Notes: generated by a model from the sequence alone, not told the origin. Shown: positions 8,045-15,551, counted from the stretch's first letter. The stretch: DNA of 16,532 nt from Syntrophomonas sp. UBA4911 (GCA_002398105.1 DHCD01000109.1:61835-78366); one strand, 5' to 3'. A program made the numbers and translations.

Positions 8045-8196
8045 TAAGAAAATAACCATAGATTACATCTCTCGCGGACAACTGATGCTCACCTGGTTCG
8101 CAATTAAGGGTACAGATTAACCCAAATTTCTTCCATATATATCCATATACATCTCTCCAAGGGAAAAAAAGAAAAAAATCAACAAAACATGTTATA

Positions 8197-8204
8197 TTCG
8201 ACAA
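8197..8204. promoter_or_regulatory. Candidate Spo0A box upstream of the sensor kinase
   Basis: TTCGACAA is the exact reverse complement of the Spo0A-binding consensus TTGTCGAA. A second half-matching copy, TTGTCATT, starts 4 nt further on. The site lies about 30 bp before the kinase start and overlaps TATATT (8193-8198), a possible -10. One 8-mer can occur by chance, so support comes mainly from context. Confidence 0.4.
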
Positions 8205-8234
8205 ATATTGTCATTATCTCGGAAGGATATATAA

Positions 8235-9824
8235 TTGGTACTGCCTAATAGAGCATATAAGAATTATGCGCTATCGTGGGGGGGATACGCCATCCAAGCA
8301 GTGCCACAAACAATAGCAGCACTACAGCAGGAAGTTAAACATCTGAATAGTATTATCGAATCCTATAAGCAACGGGAACAGACAATCTGGAAGAACTGGG
8401 AGTTATTTCACCAGATTGTTGATTTTGCACCGGTATTGATATACATTTTACAGAATGACCGCTTGCGTTATGTTAACTCCACCTTTAGCAGAATAACCGG
8501 ATATACCCGGGAAGAATGCTTAAATATGAATGCCTGGGATTTTATTCACCCCGACTGTCGGGAAATGACCAGAATTCGAAATCAGTCCTGCTTAGAAGGC
8601 GAAAATACTACGCCTTACGCAACTATTATTCTTACCCAAAGCGGCTGCTCTTACTGGGGATATCTATCCTCGGGCCTAATAAATCTTGACGGTGATCCAG
8701 CGGCGATAGGAATAATTCAAAGCATAAGTGAACTTAAACAGTTTGAGGATGTACTGCTGGCATCGGAAGCCAAGTTTGCCAAGGTATTTACGGCCAGTCC
8801 GGAATTAATCGTTATCTCCACTTTGGACGGTTTATATCTGGATGTCAATGAACGATTCACCACCATAACCGGGTATGACCGGGCAGATGTGATCGGGAAA
8901 ACGTCGGATGAATTAAATATATGGGTTAATGCGGAAGAAAGAGCTTTAATGAAGAGGCTGATTCTTATTGACGGTTTTATACGCAACCTGGAGGTAAAGA
9001 TCCGGACTAAAGACGGCACTGAAAGGATTGGCTTGCTTTCGGCTGAAGCCATAGAAATCAATAGCCAGGCGTGTGTGATCAATATATTGAATGATATTAC
9101 CGAACATAAACATTTGTCTCACCAGATCGCCCGGCTGGACCGGCTGAATCTGGTGGGGGAAATAGCTGCCAGTATTGGGCATGAGATGAGAAATCCGATG
9201 ACCAGTGTACGTGGATTTTTACAGATGTTTATGGGCGAAGCGAGTCTGTTGCCATATCATGAGTACTTTGCCCTGATGATCGAAGAATTGGATCGTGCCA
9301 ATCAGATAATCAGCGAATTCCTGTCCCTGGCTAAAAACAAAACCATATCCCTGCAGCCGGATAATCTTAAACGCATAGTGCAGGCTCTGGCTCCATTGCT
9401 TGCAGCTGATACTATAAAACAGGATAAGCATCTCTGCCTGATATTGCAGAATGTTCCTGATATCCTGCTGGACGAAAAGGAGATAAGGCAACTGATTTTT
9501 AATCTGGTGCGTAATGCCCTGGAGGCCATGGAGCCCGGCAAAACAGTTACCATCTATACCTATACCGATGAAGAGGATGTAATCTTGGAGGTATCAGATC
9601 AGGGCTGCGGTATCGAATGGGACATCATTGATAAAATTGATGCTCCGTTTTTTACCACTAAAGAACAGGGGACCGGTTTGGGCTTACCTGTGTGCCACAG
9701 CATCGCTGCCCGCCACAGCGCCACTATAGAAGTAAAAACCAGCAATAGAGGGACCAGTTTTGTAGTTCGCTTTTCCACCCATGACGACTATGGCTTTAAC
9801 AATTTGGTCTTAAGAGGACTGTAG
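8235..9824 (+). CDS. PAS-domain sensor histidine kinase, sporulation Kin-like
   Basis: A 529-residue, apparently soluble sensor kinase. A short coiled segment (about residues 28-48) leads into PAS domain 1 (about 55-168, FAPVLIYI ... FSRITGYTREE) and PAS domain 2 (about 175-300, FTASPELIVIS ... FTTITGYDRAD). The HisKA domain has phosphoacceptor His316 in IGHEMRNPMTSVRGFLQ. The HATPase domain shows the N box (NLVRNALEAM), G1 (DQGCGIE) and F/G2 (FFTTKEQGTGLGLPV). The H-box and ATPase sequences resemble Bacillus/Clostridia kinases that feed phosphate into Spo0A. No cognate response regulator is adjacent, as is usual for orphan Kin proteins. The start is TTG at 8235 with GGAAGGA at 8221-8227. The signal sensed is unknown. 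Confidence 0.93.
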   Translation: MVLPNRAYKNYALSWGGYAIQAVPQTIAALQQEVKHLNSIIESYKQREQTIWKNWELFHQIVDFAPVLIYILQNDRLRYVNSTFSRITGYTREECLNMNAWDFIHPDCREMTRIRNQSCLEGENTTPYATIILTQSGCSYWGYLSSGLINLDGDPAAIGIIQSISELKQFEDVLLASEAKFAKVFTASPELIVISTLDGLYLDVNERFTTITGYDRADVIGKTSDELNIWVNAEERALMKRLILIDGFIRNLEVKIRTKDGTERIGLLSAEAIEINSQACVINILNDITEHKHLSHQIARLDRLNLVGEIAASIGHEMRNPMTSVRGFLQMFMGEASLLPYHEYFALMIEELDRANQIISEFLSLAKNKTISLQPDNLKRIVQALAPLLAADTIKQDKHLCLILQNVPDILLDEKEIRQLIFNLVRNALEAMEPGKTVTIYTYTDEEDVILEVSDQGCGIEWDIIDKIDAPFFTTKEQGTGLGLPVCHSIAARHSATIEVKTSNRGTSFVVRFSTHDDYGFNNLVLRGL

Positions 9825-9880
9825 AAAAGCCAGCCTGCTTTACCATCCGGACTCAATAACTTCGATTCCTGCCCCTTCTC

Positions 9881-9889
9881 TGTTATAAT
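9881..9889 (+). promoter_or_regulatory. Extended -10 promoter for the ABC1-family gene
   Basis: TGTTATAAT combines a perfect TATAAT (9884-9889) with the TGn extension. The -35 position (9861-9866, TTCGAT) is poor, which is common for extended -10 promoters. It lies 32 bp before the ATG at 9922 and is likely sigma-A dependent. Confidence 0.55.
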
Positions 9890-9921
9890 TAATAAAATCT
9901 TTGCCAACGGAGAGGAATACT

Positions 9922-11595
9922 ATGAAAATAGCTCAAGGATCCGGGGCCTTACGTTTTTTCACCGTTGTAAAACTTTTTACAGATATATTTTGGGCGTTTT
10001 ATTCCTTGAAATTTAAACGGCTGTGGCATAGACCTTCATGGGTAGAAGAAAAACGGCGGCAGCTCTATATTACTCAGGCCCGTTATTTTCGGGAGACCGC
10101 CATCAGACTGGGCGGATTGCTGATCAAGCTGGGCCAGTTTTTCAGTACCCGGGTCGATCTGCTCCCCCGCCCATCTATTGATGAATTGACCGGCTTGCAG
10201 GACGAAGTTCCAGCGGTTGACTTTGCCGCTATCCGGGAGGTAGTTGAGGAAGAATTCGGCCGCCCCCTGGAGCAAATATTCAAAGAATTTGATTCCCACC
10301 CTCTGGCTTCAGCTTCTTTGGGACAGGTTCACCGCGCTGTTCTGCATGATGACAGCCAAGTGGCGGTCAAGATTCAAAGACCCGGTATAAATAAGCTGGT
10401 AGAGATTGATTTGCGGGCTCTTTACCGTGCAATAAGCCTGATCAAAATATTTACCGACTGGAACCAGTTGGTTGATTTTGATGCCGTCTTTATTGAATTT
10501 AAGCAGACCCTGGAGGCTGAGCTGGATTATGTTCAGGAGGGGCATAACGCCGAAACTATAGCCGAGAACAGTAGGGAAGATAAGCAGCTTATAATTCCTA
10601 CAATATATTGGGGTTTTACCACCCGCCAGGTATTGACCATGGAATATCTGCAGGGTATTAAAATAAATGACCGTAAACTTTTGCAGCAGTACGGAATCGA
10701 CCGTCAGGCGGTGGCTTCCAAATTGCTGCACACCTATGTCAAACAAATCCTGATTGACGGTTTCTACCATGCCGATCCTCATCCCGGCAACCTGTTTGTA
10801 ACCCGGGAAGGTCAACTGATAATGGTCGATTTTGGCATGACCGGGAGTATAACTCCCAATCTGAGAGAAAAACTGGTGGAAATGGTCTTTGCCCTGGTCA
10901 ACCGGGATTATGAGCAGGTAACCCTATACTTTAAAGAATTGGGGTTTATACGTTTTGATTATGACAATTTAGCCCTGAACCGGGCCGTCAGTATTTTTTT
11001 AGAGGAAATGGTGGGCAAAGGCCAGGACCTGTCTCATCTTGACTTACAGGCCTTGCTGTACGACCTGGAAACCTTGCTCTATGAACAACCCTTCCAGGTT
11101 CCGGCCAATTTCACCTTCCTGGGCCGGGCTCTCGGTACCCTCTATGGCATTTGTATTGATTTGGACCCTGGCATAAGCTTTATTGATGTGGCTAAACCCT
11201 ATGTAGAGGCAATCGCCCCGGAGAGAAGCAGCATATTCCATATTATAAAGGAGCGCTCAACTCTTATCGCCAATGCTTGTCTGGATATTCCTCCCTTAAT
11301 GGAAAAGGCATTGCGCCGGGTTGAACGGGGTGAATTAAATTTAACTGTACCTTTGCAGAATATAAACGATGCTATTATACAGAACACCCGTGCCACCAGG
11401 TCACTGGCCTGGTCGATCGTTTTAGGCTTTGCCCTTCTCACCGGAGCATTCCTCCTGGTCAACGGTAAAGAAACTATAGCTGCTTATACCTTTCTCTTTT
11501 CTTTTATCATTTTTCTGCTGCTGTTAAGAGGAAATCGTCCGTCTTCTCCCAAGAGGGCTCCCCATCCGCCGGTAATGATTAAAAGAGGAAAATAA
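9922..11595 (+). CDS. ABC1/AarF/UbiB-family atypical protein kinase-like protein
   Basis: A 557-residue member of the UbiB/ABC1/ADCK family. It has the hallmark KxGQ motif (Lys69-Leu-Gly-Gln72 in LIKLGQFFSTR), the Ala/Ser-rich loop with QVHRA (LASASLGQVHRA), the nucleotide-binding lysine in VAVKIQRPG, HADPHPGN (283-290) and DFGMTG (Asp303). Two hydrophobic helices at the extreme C-terminus, separated by NGKE, anchor it in the membrane. In proteobacteria and mitochondria relatives support ubiquinone synthesis as ATPases. A sporulating anaerobe probably lacks ubiquinone, so the role here is unknown and may concern another isoprenoid lipid. The ATG at 9922 follows GGAGAGG (9909-9915); an in-frame TTG at 9901 has no such site. 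No other quinone gene is adjacent. Confidence 0.93.
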   Translation: MKIAQGSGALRFFTVVKLFTDIFWAFYSLKFKRLWHRPSWVEEKRRQLYITQARYFRETAIRLGGLLIKLGQFFSTRVDLLPRPSIDELTGLQDEVPAVDFAAIREVVEEEFGRPLEQIFKEFDSHPLASASLGQVHRAVLHDDSQVAVKIQRPGINKLVEIDLRALYRAISLIKIFTDWNQLVDFDAVFIEFKQTLEAELDYVQEGHNAETIAENSREDKQLIIPTIYWGFTTRQVLTMEYLQGIKINDRKLLQQYGIDRQAVASKLLHTYVKQILIDGFYHADPHPGNLFVTREGQLIMVDFGMTGSITPNLREKLVEMVFALVNRDYEQVTLYFKELGFIRFDYDNLALNRAVSIFLEEMVGKGQDLSHLDLQALLYDLETLLYEQPFQVPANFTFLGRALGTLYGICIDLDPGISFIDVAKPYVEAIAPERSSIFHIIKERSTLIANACLDIPPLMEKALRRVERGELNLTVPLQNINDAIIQNTRATRSLAWSIVLGFALLTGAFLLVNGKETIAAYTFLFSFIIFLLLLRGNRPSSPKRAPHPPVMIKRGK

Positions 11596-11635
11596 ACCGG
11601 CTCGGTATTTCCTCTCCCGTTAGATATTGATTTCC

Positions 11636-11664
11636 TTGACAGAACATGTGTTTGCATTTAATAT
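11636..11664 (+). promoter_or_regulatory. Strong sigma-A-type promoter of the 35-codon membrane gene
   Basis: A consensus -35 TTGACA (11636-11641) is separated by exactly 17 bp from a near-consensus -10 TAATAT (11659-11664). It is the best promoter in the window. The predicted start point, near 11671, falls at the edge of the second operator, and the spacer contains the first. Confidence 0.82.
11642..11653. promoter_or_regulatory. LexA (SOS) box 1, within the promoter spacer
   Basis: GAACATGTGTTT fits the Bacillota LexA/DinR consensus GAACRNRYGTTY at every specified position (A-T-G-T in the centre, final Y = T). It occupies the spacer between -35 and -10, so bound LexA would block RNA polymerase. 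Confidence 0.6.
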
Positions 11665-11671
11665 AAAAGAG

Positions 11672-11683
11672 GAACAATTGTTC
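11672..11683. promoter_or_regulatory. LexA (SOS) box 2, at the transcription start
   Basis: GAACAATTGTTC is a perfect 12-bp palindrome of the form GAAC-N4-GTTC, the core of the Bacillota LexA box, followed by G as in the extended consensus. Its centre is 30 bp from that of box 1, about three helical turns, so both dimers would sit on the same DNA face. Confidence 0.68.
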
Positions 11684-11708
11684 GATATTGTGTGAGGAAG
11701 GTGCATCC

Positions 11709-11816
11709 ATGTTTGCAGGATTTAATAAGGGAGAGTTTATTCAGATGGCGCTGAGCGCTATGTTTATGCTGGCTTTAGGCTATGCCTTTATCTTTGCTGT
11801 TTTGCTCTTCTTCTAG
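11709..11816 (+). CDS. 35-residue single-span membrane protein, putative SOS-induced
   Basis: A tiny gene (ATG to TAG, 35 codons). The N-terminal 11 residues are polar and mixed charge (MFAGFNKGEFI). The remainder (about 12-35) is one hydrophobic helix rich in Ala, Leu, Phe and Met that runs to the C-terminus (ending FAVLLFF). A good Shine-Dalgarno, AGGAAGG (11695-11701), stands 7 nt before the ATG, and a strong promoter with two LexA-type boxes lies directly upstream, so it is very likely expressed. I do not recognise a family. Size, topology and control resemble SOS-induced membrane division inhibitors (SidA of Caulobacter, 29 residues; YneA/SosA in Bacillota are larger), but that is analogy, not homology. 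A toxin-like or lipid-associated peptide is also possible. Confidence 0.75.
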   Translation: MFAGFNKGEFIQMALSAMFMLALGYAFIFAVLLFF

Positions 11817-11941
11817 AGCTGGAAACCAGTAAAACTTCTCCGTTTCTGTGGATTCCGGCACTTTAAAAATAAGGTTATATTTATGATAAAATGCATATAT
11901 AAGTTTCTAGTGCCATAATTTCACAGGGGGGGAGTGGAGTT

Positions 11942-12724
11942 TTGCCGGTGTTCTTGCGCTCGTTAAAATATTGGGTTTCCCATATCCCTTTAATCAGCTT
12001 TATAATAATGCTGGTCGCTGTGCCGGTTGGTTGCTGTGAAGCCTGGTTATGGCAGAACTATGTTTTGCACCCCGCCGACTTTCCTCTGTTCACTGCATTA
12101 TTTTCCACGACTGCGGCCAGAATTGAATTTATTGTTACTATGCTTAAACTCCTGCTGAGCTTTTTTGCCGTGGGATCCATACTGTACGCCTTGCAGCTTG
12201 CACCTGGGGGAAACCTGGCCAAGTTGGCGCCATCTCTGGGGGCAGGTATCAGGAATTGGCTGGCTGTCGCCGCCCTGGTTGTTCCTATTGGTATTCTGGC
12301 CTGGACGCCATATATAGTGCAGACAATACAGGCTGGTGATTTAATAGGATTCAGTGTTTTTTGGGGAATTGCAGTTACCCTGTATTTTTTGGCCAAATAC
12401 CCCCTGGCACTGCCGCTATTGATCACTGAAAACGGAAACATATTGGTATCCATGCGTAAGGGAGCCAGGTTATCCCAAGGCATCAGAACGGAAATATTGC
12501 TGGTGATATTCATTTTTATTCTGTTAGCCGAGGCGGCGGGTCTGGTGCTTGATTACTTATTACTGCCCGGTTTAACCGGGATTCAGGGTACGATGGAATC
12601 AGCCTTTATCAATACCTTTACCTATTTTGTTCGCTGGTTTTTCTATTCACCGCTGCTGTCTGCTGTTTATACTTATTATCGGGAACAACTTGCCTTATAT
12701 GTACGCTCTTACCTGCTGGCTTAA
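11942..12724 (+). CDS. Multi-span integral membrane protein of unknown function
   Basis: A 260-residue protein with about six hydrophobic segments (near residues 14-35, 58-82, 100-122, 133-158, 182-205 and 222-245). No catalytic motif is recognised. The stretch LPLLITENGNILVSMRKGARLSQG, given here as 'LPLLITENGN' then 'SMRKGARLSQG', recalls the loop repeated in membrane domains of the DUF975 / glycerophosphodiester-phosphodiesterase-associated type, but similarity is weak. The likely start is TTG at 11942 behind GGGGGGGAG (from 11926). It begins 125 bp after the 35-codon gene with no terminator between them, and 89 bp before dinB, so it may be part of the same SOS-responsive transcript. Confidence 0.8.
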   Translation: MPVFLRSLKYWVSHIPLISFIIMLVAVPVGCCEAWLWQNYVLHPADFPLFTALFSTTAARIEFIVTMLKLLLSFFAVGSILYALQLAPGGNLAKLAPSLGAGIRNWLAVAALVVPIGILAWTPYIVQTIQAGDLIGFSVFWGIAVTLYFLAKYPLALPLLITENGNILVSMRKGARLSQGIRTEILLVIFIFILLAEAAGLVLDYLLLPGLTGIQGTMESAFINTFTYFVRWFFYSPLLSAVYTYYREQLALYVRSYLLA

Positions 12725-12729
12725 TGCTG

Positions 12730-12747
12730 CCGGGGAGATTTCCCCGG
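12730..12747 (+). terminator. Strong hairpin after the membrane gene, no T-tract
   Basis: CCGGGGA-GATT-TCCCCGG is a perfect 7-bp GC-rich stem with a tetraloop, starting 6 nt past the stop codon. It is followed by ATTGAGCAGGG, not a run of T, so it is at best a weak terminator. It may attenuate or protect the transcript between the membrane gene and dinB. Confidence 0.4.
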
Positions 12748-12813
12748 ATTGAGCAGGGCAGGGAGAGATAACTAAAGGCGATTTGTATGATGAAATGAGG
12801 AAGCCGAACTTTA

Positions 12814-14016
12814 ATGGACAATTACCATGTTGCCGCTAAAACCTGTTCTATAATCCATTGTGATCTGGACGCCTTTTATGCCTCGGTAGAGCAGAGGGAC
12901 ACCCCCTCCCTCCAGGGGAAACCGGTTATAGTAGGAGGTAATCCCAGGTCTCGCGGGGTAGTGGCTACCTGCTCCTATGAGGCTCGCCAATACGGAGTTA
13001 AATCGGCCATGCCCCTGGTCCAAGCGCAAAGGCTTTGCCCTCATGCGGTATTCCTCCCGGTTGCCCGGCAACGCTATCAGGAAGTTTCCCGTCAGGTTTT
13101 CGCTATAATGGCTGACTATACTCCGGTGATGGAAATCCTTTCGATTGACGAAGCCTTCCTGGATGTTTCTTCATCATTATCGGCATTCGGTTCGCCGGAA
13201 TCTATAGGCCGTACCATTAAGCAAAGAGTGGAAAAAGAGCTTAACCTGAAAATATCAGTAGGTATTTCCTATAACAAGTTTTTGGCTAAACTGGCCTCCC
13301 AGTTGGATAAGCCGGATGGTTTTCGGGTAATCAGGGCTGATGAAGCCTGGGCTCTGCTGCGTCCGCTGCCGGTACAATGCCTTTGGGGGGTAGGGGAGAA
13401 GACCCGCCAAGAACTTGATAGATTAGGGCTTTACCATATCGGCGATATTCAAGATTTACCGGAAGGGTGGCTGGCGGACAAAATAGGTTCGGCGGGAAAA
13501 CTGTTCTGGGAACTGGCCCGCGGCATTGACTCCAGACCGGTAACACCCGGACGGCAGCGCAAATCACTGGGAAGGGAAGTAACCTTTGCCGCAGACACTA
13601 CTGATATAAATTATCTTAAGGATCTGCTCGACCGCTTTGCGGTGGAACTGTGCCGGAAATTGCGCCAGAAGGATATGGAGGCTGGCACCGTTACGGTAAA
13701 AATAAAGTACAGTAATTTTGCCGCCATCAGCCGCAGCAAGACGATAAGCCCCAGTAACTCAGATATGTTGATAGGAGAAACGGCTATAGGAATTTTGCAG
13801 GACGCTTACCCTGGTTATCCGCCGTTACGTCTGATTGGCCTTTCTCTGGGCAAATTGACCGCCACTCCGGCCCTGGAACAGGGAAGTCTTTTCGTTCCGG
13901 TTGAGGCGGATACCAGTGAAATAGACCGGGTTATGGATGATATTCGCCGACGATTCGGTTCCCAGGCCATCGGCAGAGCTAATGCATTAACCTGGAAAAT
14001 ACCAAAGGATGAATAA
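12814..14016 (+). CDS. dinB: DNA polymerase IV (Y-family lesion bypass)
   Basis: A complete 400-residue Y-family polymerase. The N-terminal HCDLDAFYASVEQ supplies metal ligand Asp17 and a steric-gate aromatic (Tyr22). The palm signature LSIDEAFLDVS supplies Asp112 and Glu113. GISYNKFLAKLASQLDKPDG and LWGVGEKT (the helix-hairpin-helix region) follow, then the little-finger domain with GREVTF. A beta-clamp-binding motif, Gln356-Gly-Ser-Leu-Phe360, lies 40 residues from the C-terminus. The start is ATG 12814 with GAGGAAG at 12797-12803. No LexA box is seen directly upstream; the nearest pair lies at 11642-11683, so SOS control would need read-through from there. It copies past damaged template bases at the cost of fidelity. 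Confidence 0.97.
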   Translation: MDNYHVAAKTCSIIHCDLDAFYASVEQRDTPSLQGKPVIVGGNPRSRGVVATCSYEARQYGVKSAMPLVQAQRLCPHAVFLPVARQRYQEVSRQVFAIMADYTPVMEILSIDEAFLDVSSSLSAFGSPESIGRTIKQRVEKELNLKISVGISYNKFLAKLASQLDKPDGFRVIRADEAWALLRPLPVQCLWGVGEKTRQELDRLGLYHIGDIQDLPEGWLADKIGSAGKLFWELARGIDSRPVTPGRQRKSLGREVTFAADTTDINYLKDLLDRFAVELCRKLRQKDMEAGTVTVKIKYSNFAAISRSKTISPSNSDMLIGETAIGILQDAYPGYPPLRLIGLSLGKLTATPALEQGSLFVPVEADTSEIDRVMDDIRRRFGSQAIGRANALTWKIPKDE

Positions 14017-14272
14017 GGTTCCCGCTTTGGGGCCGCTGGCGTACGGTAATTATGATTTTCAGGGTTAAGCCCGTTTCGCCAAATCGTAAATAACGGCTGT
14101 TATGCAATTCTAAACCGGAGCATGCCTGAGCATGCGCCCCCTGCCGACCATGAGGTATAATAAGAACCGGCTCTATAATGCTTTGGGAATGCCAAATCCT
14201 GTCTCGGTGCGCAACAATCTGATTTTTTCATACGAACATGCCGAAATTCATACCGTCCCTCATAGAGCTCAA

Positions 14273-14848
14273 TCAAGCGCGTCCATTATAATAGGCGTCC
14301 ACCCCGATGGCCGTGCCGCCTGTCTGTACCCGCAGGCGGGCATAACGCATCAGTGTGGCCACCGCCGCAAGATGGTTGCTGCTGGCGGAAACGCCCATAG
14401 AGGTAAAGGAGATATAATAATTGTTATCATTCACCGGCGCGATCTCAAGTGTCACCGTAATGGAGCCGGTGGCGTTGGTGTTGCGCAGAAAAAAGCTGCT
14501 TTGGGAATAGCCGCCGATGTCGCGCGTGAGCAGATAGGATGTAGTGTTGGAGGCCACGGTCACGGTTTCCCGGACCTCCAAAAACCCCTTGGCGCTTACC
14601 TGCACCGAGTCCTGCGCGCCGTTCAGGCTCCTGATATCAAAGTTGGAGGCAGTAACATTTACGGTGTCCCGTGCGCTGGTAAGATTACGGATATCAAAAT
14701 TAGTAGCCGTAACCGTGACCAAGCTGGTTGGAGAAAAAACAAAATTGCCCTGCTCATCCGTGGCAACCGCCACCATATTCCCGTCATGACGCCCGTATAT
14801 GGCGGTTTTGAGGTTTTCCGCGCTACGATTGAAAACAAGAAAATTCAC
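14273..14848 (-). CDS. DUF6385-like repeat protein, copy 1
   Basis: A 191-residue protein without signal peptide or Cys. An N-terminal module (MNFLVFN ... AIYGRHDG ... DEQGN) precedes three 19-residue repeats at about 44-62, 63-81 and 82-100, pattern VxVxAxNFDIRxLxxAxDx, the third degenerate. The C-terminal domain (about 105-191) runs SSFFLRN ... ITVTLEIAPV ... LMRYARLRV and is shared in outline with the next two genes. Alternating hydrophobic residues suggest an all-beta structure. The family matches what I know as DUF6385, common in spore-forming Bacillota and of unknown function. The start is GTG at 14848 behind AAAGGATGG. It is convergent with dinB; the 256 bp between them show no convincing terminator. 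Confidence 0.82.
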   Translation of the reverse strand: MNFLVFNRSAENLKTAIYGRHDGNMVAVATDEQGNFVFSPTSLVTVTATNFDIRNLTSARDTVNVTASNFDIRSLNGAQDSVQVSAKGFLEVRETVTVASNTTSYLLTRDIGGYSQSSFFLRNTNATGSITVTLEIAPVNDNNYYISFTSMGVSASSNHLAAVATLMRYARLRVQTGGTAIGVDAYYNGRA

Positions 14849-14990
14849 CTATATTCCATCCTTTCCCGGTCCTGGAGCGGTTCTGCAGCCGGTAAAGCGG
14901 CTTGAAACGGGGCTATCTAAGCGTAAAGCACCGGCGGCCAATTACGAAGGAGCAAAAAAGCTGACTTTCATTGCAGATTTAAAAGCACAT

Positions 14991-15551
14991 CTAAACCTGG
15001 CCGATATAATATGCTGTGAGAACGGATCCGATACCGGTGGCGAAGATGCGCGCATATCTCATCGACATAGGAGGAAGAAGCAGATATCTGCCGCCAAGAA
15101 TGAGCCCGCTCTCCGACGCAATGGTTGTAAAATAGCTGGCGGTCGTCACCGGCGCAAGCTGTAAGGATACGGTCGTAAGCAGGGAAATAGCATCCGCGCG
15201 TACCAGAAAGGCGCTGTTGGAATAGGGACTCGTATCCACCGTCAGCACGGATGTTCCGCCCAGCACCAGGGTTGCCGTGGCGGATAAAACCGTAAACGGG
15301 TTTTCAACCGTGGTGACGGAATCCCTGCTGCCATCAAGACTGCGGATAGCGAATCCTGCGGCAGTTATGGCGGCGATATCCGTCGCACTGAGATCGCGGA
15401 TATCCAATGACGAGGCGGCAATGGTCTGGGTCGCATCCAATCGGAGCACCGGGCGGCCCTGGTCGTCGGTGCGCAGGGCAATCGGACCATTAGAGGATGC
15501 GCCGTAAATTTGCGTATTGATGGGACGCTTATTAAAAGGAAGATCATTCAT
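14991..15551 (-). CDS. DUF6385-like repeat protein, copy 2
   Basis: About 186 residues from the ATG at 15551. This start is chosen because MNDLPFN aligns with MNFLVFN of copy 1. The frame stays open to an ATG at 15626 (211 residues), and no start has a good Shine-Dalgarno; AAAGGAG near 15617-15622 precedes no start codon. The layout is the same as copy 1: TQIYG ... DDQG, two 18-19-residue repeats (SLDIRDLS..., GFAIRSLDGSRDS), then a beta-rich C-terminal domain (SAFLVRADA ... VSLQLAPV ... SMRYARIFA). It is transcribed just ahead of copy 1, with 142 bp between, and is divergent from the Cys-rich gene. It is probably a paralogue by duplication. Confidence 0.8.
   Translation of the reverse strand: MNDLPFNKRPINTQIYGASSNGPIALRTDDQGRPVLRLDATQTIAASSLDIRDLSATDIAAITAAGFAIRSLDGSRDSVTTVENPFTVLSATATLVLGGTSVLTVDTSPYSNSAFLVRADAISLLTTVSLQLAPVTTASYFTTIASESGLILGGRYLLLPPMSMRYARIFATGIGSVLTAYYIGQV

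Larger units (their letters stand above)
7858..8234. other. Non-coding gap between pssA and the histidine kinase
   Basis: This 377-bp gap holds element copy B (7868-8044), including a 61-nt perfect hairpin. It then holds two weak echoes of the element's left end (around 8042-8066 and 8102-8120, each with AATTAAG followed by AGATTA), a short CCATATA direct repeat near 8133-8150, and a Spo0A-box sequence at 8197-8204. No believable coding frame with a ribosome binding site is seen. Confidence 0.6.

Noticed and set aside
11874..11901. SigE-like sequences (GTTATATT and CATATATA) before the membrane gene at 11942
   Set aside because: The spacing (12 bp) is too short for a SigE promoter and the region is AT-rich, so chance matches are likely.
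11857..11914. GGCACT / AGTGCC inverted repeat upstream of 11942
   Set aside because: Six base pairs around a 46-nt loop is not a credible hairpin or operator.
14090..14103. ATAAC-GGCT-GTTAT stem-loop between dinB and the convergent DUF6385-like gene as a terminator
   Set aside because: The stem is only 5 bp and AT-rich, with no T-tract.
14118..14135. GAGCATGC repeated twice, 10 bp apart
   Set aside because: Too short to mean anything without more copies; no operator family recognised.
14132..14905. Long plus-strand open frame (257 codons) opposite the first DUF6385-like gene
   Set aside because: It lacks a good ribosome binding site, has a low-complexity, His/Arg/Gly-rich product, and lies opposite a minus-strand frame with clear repeats and a conserved C-terminal pattern.
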